From Areca catechu (lineage: Eukaryota; Streptophyta; Magnoliopsida; Arecales; Arecaceae), in NCBI GenBank assembly GCA_021397845.1, contig CM038050.1, positions 146,009,980 to 146,073,979 of the forward strand: a DNA stretch of 64,000 bases, read 5' to 3'. Position 1 is the stretch's first letter; each line of letters starts with the position of its first letter. The notes beneath the pieces were generated by a model that was given only the letters and a program-made list of their open reading frames with translations, was not told the DNA's origin and did no database searches. The position numbers were made by a program, and so were the translations under genes. Of this stretch, positions 56,265 to 64,000 are shown piece by piece.

Positions 56265-56995
56265 TAGGAACTCTATCTGTCAGACTCCAGGTTCGGTGAA
56301 GGCAAGCCGAAAAACTCCAGAAGCCCCGCACTCTATCCATTGGACTTCAAGTTCGGTGATGCAAGCCGGGAAACTCTAGAAGCCTCACACTCTATCTATT
56401 GAACTTCAAGTACAATGATGCAAGCCGGAAAACTCCAGAAGCCCCGCTCTCTATCCGTTAGACTCCAAGTTTAGCGATGCAAGCCAGAAAACTCTAGAAG
56501 CCCTGCACTTTATTCGTCGGACTTCGAGTTCGATGAAGGCAAGCCAGAAAACTCTAGAAGCCCCGCACTCTATCGTTGGGCTCTGAGTTCAACGATGCAA
56601 GCTGGAAAACTCCAGAAGCCCTGCACTCTATTTGTCAGACTTTGAGTTCAGTAAAGGCAAGCAGGAGAACTCTAGAAGCCTTACACTCTATTCGTCGGAC
56701 TCCAAGTTTGACGATGCAAGCTGAAAAACTCTAAAAGCCCCGCACTCTATCCATCAAACTCCGAGTTCGACGATGCAAGCCAGGAAACTCCAGAAGCCCC
56801 GCACTCTATCCATCAGACTCCAAGTTCGACGATGCAAGCCAGAAACTCTAGAAGCCCCGCACTCTATCTGTCAGACTCCAAGTTCGGTGATGCAAGCTGA
56901 AAAACTCTAGAAGCCCGCACTCTATCCATCAGACTCCAAGTTCAGTGATGCAAGCTGAGAAACTCCAAAAGCCTCGCACTCCTATCTACATGGTT
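56265..56995 (+). repeat. 60-bp tandem repeat, about 12 units
   Basis: Units begin ctctatc(c/t)(a/g)t at 56271, 56331, 56390 and so on, with gactccaagttcg, gatgcaagcc and aactc(c/t)agaagccccgca in each. It sits at the same place as the unrelated 93-bp array of Gypsy 1. Confidence 0.92.
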
Positions 56996-57559
56996 CTAAG
57001 TTCGGCCAAGAGAGCTGAAGGGTTTCCAAAGTCCCTGTGATCATCTACCGCCTTCAAATTTGGCCAAGAGGGACGAGGCTCTGGGAACCTTGCACTTGGC
57101 TATTATGTGGTTCACTTGCACCATGCAAAAAAAAAAAGAAAAGAAAGAAGAAAGAAGCAAAAGAGACAAGATGAAGCTCATTGCATAATAAAAAACTTTG
57201 TTGATGAAGAAAGTCTTTACAATGGGAAGGCCGACAGGCCAAGGAGTCCCTCAAAATCTACCAAGTACAGAATAAGAAAGAGAGAAAAGATGAACATAGA
57301 GATAGAAATAGACAAGATGGAGCTTAAATTTTGTCTTCCATTGATGTGAAAAAGAGTTTACAATAAAAAGGACCTCCTAACAGGCTAGGAGGTCCTTCAA
57401 AATGTGCATGTACAAAAAAGAGAAGAAAATCATAGAGACACCGCCGAAGCTTTGCCGGGTCGACAGGAGACTTCACCGGTCCCTTGTTGTCCCTCGGTCG
57501 GATGAGTGGCTAGGTCAACGGCCTCCCTTGTTTTGGCCTCTAGTGTAGCCACCCTCACC

Positions 57560-59800
57560 TCCATCTCCGGTGTCACATCTCCCCTCATGCCGGCCTCTTC
57601 AGAAGGGGCCTCCTCTTCATCACCGCCGCCTGGCAGGTCCGAGATGGACTCCAGGCCTTTATAGGAGAAGGCCTGCCCACCCTCTTTTTGCAGTCCTTGA
57701 ACCCTTTGAGAAATGAGTCGAGGATTACCTCCCAGACCTTGTCGATGAAAACCTTTGAGGCCTTGAAGTTCGGCACAGCTTTGGCGGCTTCCTTCTTGGC
57801 CTCCTCCATCAGGGCCATCGCCACTATGTTCTTCTTGTTTGCCATTGTGGCCTAGGCCATTGCCACTTCAAGTTGGACCTGGAGGGTCCGCGCTCGCCCC
57901 TCCAGGCGCATTGCCTCCATAGTGGACTGGACCCGCTCCTCCACCAGGCAGGCGATCTTCTCCCTCTCCACCGCTAAGGCCATCTCGAGGTCTTTAGCCC
58001 ATCCCTCTAGCTCCACCACCATGGTCCTAGAGCCGGCCACTTCAGTTTGGAGGGCCTTGGATTGCCCCTCCAGCTCGCATGCCTTCTCGGACTAGGTTCG
58101 AGCCTCAGCCTCCACCGCCTTCGCCACCTCCCATGCTTGCAATGGCTGACATCCTGCCAGGCCAATGTCAGGCAAGAGTCCTGGATTAGCAAGGCATCAA
58201 TGGCCACCTGCAATAATGAAAAAGGAAGGGTCAACTAAATCAATACATGCAACGGATGGAAGGTTAAGGGGGGGATGAGCTTACCACCAGCAGTTGAGGG
58301 AATAGGCCTGTGATGATGGCCGACAATTGCTTGCCACTCCTTTTTCGACGGTTGCACGGTTGGACGATGAAGTCGACCATCTTCTCGGCTAGTTTTAAGT
58401 CGAGAGTGACCGCCGCATTTGACGGTACCATAATTGACACCTTGGCTAGCCCTAGGCTTGGTGCCATAGAGGGTGTCGTCGAGCCCGGCGTGGTTGACGA
58501 TGATGGCATGGGGGCCACCGATTGGGTGGTGGCTGCTTTTGTGGCCACTGGTGGTGTCGACCTCCCTCTTGTTGCTGCATTGGCCACCACCTCCACCACC
58601 TCCAGTGATCGTGGGACTTCAGCACAAAAAGGAGCTACCTGAGGGGCTCGTGCAGCCCCCTCTCCGGCGTAGCACCCCTACTAGGCCCGTGCATGGATGT
58701 CTGGGCCACCGCTCCAGTTGTGTCTAGGGCCGGCCTAGGCCTCCTCTCTCCAGGGCTGGCCGAAGGCTCTATAGTAGGCCTTCGCCCCGGCTCCTCATGG
58801 GGCCTCTTCTATGGGTCCTCCCTGGACCCCGGGAATCCAGGCCTCTTTCGGGACATCTCCCGGATCTAATCCATGGAGAACTTCATACCTGCAAAGAGAT
58901 AAAAGCTTCGGTTAGACTCAAAGCAATGAATAATTTCTATTAAAAAAAGCTTGGGTGTTGGGCCTTATCTAAGAATCGAATTGGGCTAACCCCGATCTTG
59001 AATAGATTATGTTCGGTCAGCAGGTCCCAAAGCAGAGGAACCTTGGAGGTTATGAGCTGGTCGTACACCTCCCTATCAGCAACCTCCACCTAGGCATTTT
59101 GATTGGGTGTGCAATCTAGGTCACTCCAGACCTAGTCAACTCCCTCAACCGAGGCAAAGAAGAACCTATTCTTCCATCCCTTGATGAAAGTAGGTAGATC
59201 AAATTTGATGGCCCCAGGTGCGGGGGGCCATGAACCACTACCCATAATCGACCGGGTGGCATTTCAAGATGAAGAGGGCCTTGAATAAGAAAAAATGGGC
59301 AACAATCCCATGGAAGTGACAAAGGATAGTGAAACAAGAAATGGCCCTAACAGCATTTAGAGCAAGCTAAGCTGAGACTAAGTAGTAGTTGTTGAGAATG
59401 AAGAGGAAGAAAGGATAAAGAGAAAGGCGAAGGCCCCCGAGGAAGAAGTCCTCGTATAAGGCGATCCAGCCTGGGCCACTGGAAGTGACCCACTCCTCTA
59501 GCCTCAGAGTCGAGAGTCGGATGGAGTCTAGAATCCTGTAGATGCTCTAAAGATGAAGAAGGTCCTCCTGGGTCATCACTGAAGCAATGCAAGAAAGACT
59601 GGCTGAATCATGGCTAGAAGAATGAGGGGGAGGAGAAGGAACACTAGGGGGACCTATGACTATCCCCGTCCAGCAGGGACCCCTACGGATCCTAAGGGGG
59701 ACATCCTCCTCCTCACTATCGGAGGAAGGAGGCCTTAGTCAGGATGGCCCTGCCTCATCAAATGGTCCGGGCAATGGTACCTCCAGCTAGAAGGACTCAT
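57560..59800 (-). pseudogene. Gypsy 2 antisense gene
   Basis: On -, near 59730 RPPSSDSEEEDVPL recalls the acidic serine start of the Gypsy 1 gene. Next comes the same domain: WVTSSGPGWIALYEDF, LSLYPFFLFILNNYY and ALNAVRAIS (59500-59330). After the acceptor tttgcag at 58889 an exon reads MKFSMD. A further GT-AG intron (58208-58284) follows AIITGLFPQLLV and precedes VAIDALLIQDS. The last exon is coiled coil (58200-57600), with FIDKVWEVILDSFLKGFKDC near its end. Many stops; a fossil gene. Confidence 0.7.
58208..58284 (-). other. Predicted intron in Gypsy 2 antisense gene
   Basis: On -, donor GTG|GTAAGC and acceptor TTATTGCAG|GTGG give 77 bp. Position and flanking protein text match intron 2 of Gypsy 1. 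Confidence 0.65.
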
Positions 59801-60404
59801 CATGAAGGAAATGAAGAAGAAGAAGAGGAAAACCTGGAGCCCTAATTGATCCCTTTCAGCACAAAACAAAGGAGAAGAAGGCAGGAAGAAGAAGGACTGA
59901 CCTCAGTGCCTCGGGTTAGGGAGTTGAAACTGGATGAAAAAGCTCTGGTTCTCCCCTGCTCCTTCGCTTGAAGGTTCTTAAGAGGTGACTAAGACAAAAT
60001 GGCCTCTTTTCAAAAGACTGACAGTGCCCCGATGCATCGTACTGGTTGAAAGGTGCATCCTTTTGCCTCTCTGACCGTCAAATGCTTGCCACATGTCAGA
60101 ATCCACTGAGAGCGACACTTCGATATGCACAAAACTACTCTAGGCCAAGTGTTGACCATTGGATGCTCGCCATGCTCGAGATCCACTGGGAATGGTGCTT
60201 TGACATGCCAAAAACCACTTCGGGCTAGGTGCAATCATCATGCTTTCCCCTGCACCAGCTAACATGGCACCTCCTCATTGGTGCTAAGGCATGATTTGTG
60301 AATCGTCAATGATCGAGGCATTAAATGGCACAGGCTAAATGTCCTTCCATGTTAGCATCACCATAACTTCCTTTGCCTCGAGCACCGCATCGCACTCTGG
60401 ACTC
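59801..60404. other. Region upstream of Gypsy 2 antisense gene
   Basis: About 600 bp with no sense gene. It contains two to three diverged copies of a segment with atcgcaaagcac-like and tggccaagtg words near 60060-60230. Expected site of the antisense promoter. Confidence 0.45.
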
Positions 60405-60418
60405 AAAAGTGGGGGGCA
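60405..60418 (+). other. Polypurine tract of Gypsy 2
   Basis: aaaagtggggggca shortly before TGATGTGG of the 3' LTR. Confidence 0.8.
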
Positions 60419-60420
60419 TC

Positions 60421-60728
60421 TGATGTGGCCTGACTGCTGACGTGGAGCCCGCGTCAGACCTAGCTGGAGGACCAACTGGCAGAAGGTGCCACATGGATGC
60501 TATTGCCAGATAAATGCCAAAGTTGAGCTCCTTGCCGAGGTTGAGCTCCCATCCTAGGTCGAGCTCCTTGATCGTCCATTGACTTGATCGTTAGAGTGCC
60601 CCCGTTGGGATCGCAGCACGGGTCTCCTCTCTTTTGCTGGACCGGTCGTGCTTGGAGATTGCAAGGCAGGACATTTACTCATCGATGCCACATAGGAGCT
60701 GTATGCCACGGCGATCTAGGTAGCAACA
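60421..60728 (+). repeat. Gypsy 2 3' LTR (short)
   Basis: 308 bp, from TGATGTGGCCTGACTGCTGACG (opening as in Gypsy 1) to GTAGCAACA. It lacks the middle part seen in the 5' copy. Confidence 0.82.
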
Positions 60729-61153
60729 GTATGTATTTTCATGATAATTATATGTATATATATATTTCGATATCAATTATCAACTATTATCTATCTCTAA
60801 ATTATTTGTGGGACTATTTGCTCAGGAATTCATGTTGAGCCGTTTAACTTTTATCATTATTAATCTTGCCCTTTTTATTTTTCAGAGTTACAAAATGTTT
60901 AGCATTTACTTAAGATTAGAGTTTGCTAAAAAATATGGATAGAAATCAATATCCTTGATGCCACTAAAAAAATTGTATTTTGATTGCTCTTGTTACCTAA
61001 TAAAACTAAAACTATTTATCTTATTTAAAATTAATTAATTAATTTATAGTGAAATTTTATTATGTAATAGATCTTGTATATTTTATAGGGGTATACTTTA
61101 TAGAATATACGGTCATGTCATGTGCCAACCCAACGACGGATGAGGGGCATTAC
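60729..61153. other. AT-rich intergenic sequence
   Basis: Nothing recognised. A short (ta)n stretch lies near 60750. Confidence 0.6.
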
Positions 61154-61514
61154 ACCTTGGCTCCCTTTTTTTTGATAAACAAAAGGGATAAGGGGGATAA
61201 ATCTGGTGTAGCTATCCTTGCAGGCCCCCATCTCACCGAGAAATATTCGATTCAAGGTGCTAAATTTTCGCAGCCTTTCTCCACCAAAGGATGAGTACGT
61301 CAACCCGACACCACCAAGGTGCCAGCGAGTCAGAACGGGGAAGAAGAAAAACCCTGGCCTCTCACTCACCCAACTATCATGGACCTCAAGAAATAACTCC
61401 TGAATTTAATCGAGTCTTCTGCAGAGTCATGCCTCAAACCTGTGACTTGTTGATTATGAGGCAAGACCCCAACTAGCTAGGCTACCGCCTTGTTGGTATA
61501 CCTTGGCTCCCTTT
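61154..61514 (-). mobile_element. tRNA-derived SINE with target duplication
   Basis: A 15-bp duplication accttggctcccttt flanks it (61154-61168 and 61500-61514). On - the head near 61484-61467 (TAGCCTAGCTAGTTGG) resembles an RNA polymerase III A box and GGTTTGAGGC at 61440-61431 a B box, about 30 bp apart. The other end has eight T on + (61166-61173), an A tail on -. The body is about 330 bp. Short frames in it are not genes. The family is not identified. Confidence 0.75.
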
Positions 61515-62563
61515 ATTGTTGTCCTAATACAACTAGTTCTCTCTCTCTCTCAATCCCTTTGTTGGATCTTGCTAGTAACTACCTTTACCTTATCCCCTTT
61601 TGGCCCCTTCTCTTTGCCTTGCATAGCCATAGCTATGTTGAGCCACCTTTACCTAGATTCCATTTATCTTGACCATTGTGCATTGCCACCTAGCTAGCTT
61701 TGCATTTTCTCCTTTCTCTTGTGATCCCATCTTAACTATTCTCTTCTTATGAAATTGCTCCTCTATTTGAGCATTGTCATCACCTCACCTTTATCGGCCA
61801 CCCTTATTATATTGCTGGCCACCATCGGTCTCCCGCACACTCTCACTCTTTATCCCATCATAAAATCTTAGATTCCCATCAACCATCTCCTTCAATCTTC
61901 TTCTCCTATTTCCTTGCTTTCTCTCTCTAAGCCCCTTGCCTTTAGAGCAATCTTCCATCGTGAATCTCTAATTAGCACCCTCTACTCCTCTCTAATTATT
62001 TTTATTATTTTTCTCTAATTTCACTTGGCTTAATTTTGTGTAGGGAATGACCATCCAAGCAAGAGAAAGGTCAATGTAAGGTTTTGCCCTTTAATCCCTG
62101 TTTACTCCCTTAATTTAAATAAATTGAATGTATTAAGGTTAGGGAAACCCTAAAGCTAGCTGGGGTTGATTTTGAAACCAAATATTTTGAGAATAGAAAA
62201 TTTGAAAAAGTTAGTAAATGATTAATTAATTTATTCATATTTGCAAGGTGAATAATTGCATCAATCTTTAGGCAAGTTAGTCCTCAATGAGAGCAGTTAA
62301 ATATTAATATTAATTGAATGAGATATTTTGGTTTATATTTTGGATTTACTAGCACCTTGATTGGGTATTGCTACCTAGTAGTGGTAAGAATTCTTATTAT
62401 TTATTTTGGTACAAATATGTATGATATATGCATGTGTATATTATAATATTGAATGGCCTTGATTTTGAATGTCTTCCAAATTGGTTTACAGTGTGAATCC
62501 TTTAGGTTGGTTCTAAATTGTGAACATTTAAAAATGGTCTTGAATTTGAATGCTTATGATTTG
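61515..62563. other. Intergenic sequence, no gene seen
   Basis: Pyrimidine-rich to 62000, AT-rich after. No long frame or recognised repeat. Confidence 0.6.
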
Positions 62564-63262
62564 TGTTCCCCCACCTAGACAACCTAAGAGGGGAGGGGAT
62601 GAATTAAAGTTTTCAAAATCCATACAAACTTAAATAATTGTTAAATAAAAGTAATCTAAATCTAATTATAAAATGTAAGAGAAAAATAAATATGCACAAC
62701 AAAATAAGTAATAAATCAAATGCACAAGATAAAATCAAACATAAGAAACACAAATATAATAATTTATAGTGATTCGATGCTAAACCCAGTATCTATCTCT
62801 ACTCTCTAAGTCTCCCTACTTCAGAATCAACTATAATCCTTTTGATTATAGTTTGATTATTTTAACAAGGTTTATATTCAACAACCCAACCAATTATTTT
62901 AGCGGGCTCATAAGTAACCTAGTTGATTTTGCACAGAAAACCAATCAAAACCTTTCCAACTAAGTCATCATAAGATTTTATTAATATGTTATCCAATTAT
63001 AGGCTTAGACATGCCTATTTCATAAGTTTCTATTTTAAGAAACTTGTAAAGAAACAAAATGTATAATAAAAATTAGAAGAATAAGTAAAAGAATATCCAT
63101 CGATAGAGATTCAAAGAGAGATTTCTTGTTTATGAAACTTGGTATAGTCTTGGATAAATTGACCATACTTTATCACAGATACTGCCACTTGATCCATCAA
63201 TTCTTTTTATGGTTGATTGAATAAAACTACTTCTTAATTAGACCCCTGAATTTGCTCCATAT
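62564..63262 (-). mobile_element. Copia LTR fragment related to Copia 1/solo LTR
   Basis: On + begins TGTTCCCCCACCTAG. On - it reads like the 3' half of the solo LTR: gagccc...aaccaatt boundaries, gattatagttgattctga, then atttgtgtttc and a C-tract plus ctcttaggttg end. It is old and stops at the LTR beginning at 63263. Confidence 0.6.
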
Positions 63263-64000
63263 TGTTGGGTTACTTAGGCGGGCACAACGGAAGACTGGGT
63301 TTTAAAATTTTTTATTTTCGAAACTCTGACCGGCTGGAATCCTAAACCCTATGACCACTTGATCATGACAACTAATAAATCTAAACTTTAAGATTATAGA
63401 GGAATACCTGGAATGCTATATTCCTTAATTTTCATGAGGCATACAAGTGTATACCCTCCAGAGGTGATCCACACATGAACTGGACCAAGGAAGCACTCCT
63501 ATAAAAGTTGCTTGTTTGACTGGGACTCTTCCGGTAGCCTTACGGACTTTCTTCCTTTGCTAGAACCCCTACCCTACTGTACAACACTCAGAGAATACTC
63601 TGAATCTGCTCTCAGATCCCGAATACCCCTTCTATTTTTTTTCCTAGGCTTTTGTCTTAATTAGACTAGCCTTGTCTTAAAGGAACAAGCTTTGTCTTAA
63701 AAAGACAAACCTTGTCTTAAGGGGGAGGAAGAAAAAATAGCAGGTAGTATTTTTGGATGGGAAACTCAATTGCTCTGGCATCAAAAAATGATGTCTTTTA
63801 TAGAAAGGGATGGGATGCCTGATATGTCTCTACTTTAGCCATTTGATAAGACCCTTCAATCAAAAGGAGTCTTTTGGTTGAGAGGACATATCATGATACA
63901 ACTAATCTTGCACCAAGAGACATATTAATGTCTCTTCATTTTTCCAACCATCTTCTCCACCTACCACATGCCATTTACTGGTCATATTAAGGCTAAGGGG
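63263..64000 (-). mobile_element. Partial Copia-type LTR at window end
   Basis: On + starts TGTTGGGTTACTTAGG, similar to the Copia 3 LTR opening, with gcacaacggaag. On - a TATA box CTATAAAAG lies near 63793-63802. Four ttgtcttaa words (63655-63722) form a short repeat. The element continues past the window. Confidence 0.55.

Larger units (their letters stand above)
51700..60728 (+). mobile_element. Gypsy 2: decayed Tat-type element
   Basis: A relative of Gypsy 1 with the same plan: 5' LTR end, primer-site-like word, gag, RT, two RNase H domains, IN, tandem array, antisense gene, purine tract and a short 3' LTR (60421-60728). The 5' LTR is visible only from the element A boundary. Proteins have many stops. 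Catalytic residues are lost (YIDN in RT, Lys for the integrase Glu). A deletion removed the gag end, protease and RT start. It is clearly older than Gypsy 1. Confidence 0.88.

Noticed and set aside
61430..61490. tRNA gene on -
   Set aside because: A and B box-like words are present, but no cloverleaf or acceptor stem is evident; flanking duplication and A tail indicate a SINE.

Overview
The window is plant nuclear DNA made almost entirely of nested LTR retrotransposons; I see no cellular gene and no RNA gene of the host. The lineages (SIRE-like Copia with an extra third ORF, Tat-type Gypsy with an antisense gene, chromodomain Gypsy derivatives, a second Copia, a tRNA-derived SINE) point to a repeat-rich angiosperm, possibly a monocot. 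Species cannot be read from transposons alone.

Layout. (1) 4-10928: a complete, young SIRE-like Copia element (+) with 1474-bp LTRs at both ends. Its 5-bp target duplication is cccca, of which the window start keeps only the last three bases. (2) 11068-25986: a solo Copia LTR (TSD gactg), split exactly in its TATA box by a 13.6-kb Tat-type Gypsy element, Gypsy 1 (11565-25193, TSD tatat). Gypsy 1 carries gag-pol on + and an intron-containing gene on -. (3) 25987-26499: unassigned sequence with a 41-bp tandem repeat. (4) 26500-51699: element A (-), a pol-deleted chromodomain Gypsy derivative. It has been invaded by its relative element B (28487-34800, -, TSD agtag) and by Copia 3 (36516-48178, -, TSD cttca). 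Copia 3 in turn holds a solo LTR related to B (39006-40656, TSD catca). (5) 51700-60728: Gypsy 2, an older decayed relative of Gypsy 1; its 5' LTR is truncated at the A boundary. (6) 60729-64000: AT-rich sequence with a SINE (-) and two Copia LTR pieces (-).

How parts work together. Each autonomous-type element keeps the order LTR, tRNA primer site, gag, pol, polypurine tract, LTR. Copia order is PR-IN-RT-RNaseH; Gypsy order is PR-RT-RNaseH-IN. All gag-pol genes here are broken by frameshifts or stops. The longest undamaged reading frame is the third ORF of Copia 1 (7191-8840). The most interesting signals are a GTCGAC hexamer array found both in the Copia 1 LTR and just upstream of its third ORF; a spliced antisense gene with a matching intron in both Tat elements; a chromodomain-bearing family that has lost the enzymatic core of pol; and a GGGGYRCCA box array upstream of the TATA box in the A LTR.

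All coordinates, LTR ends and target duplications were read by eye from the sequence. Family names rest on recognised protein motifs, not on a database search.
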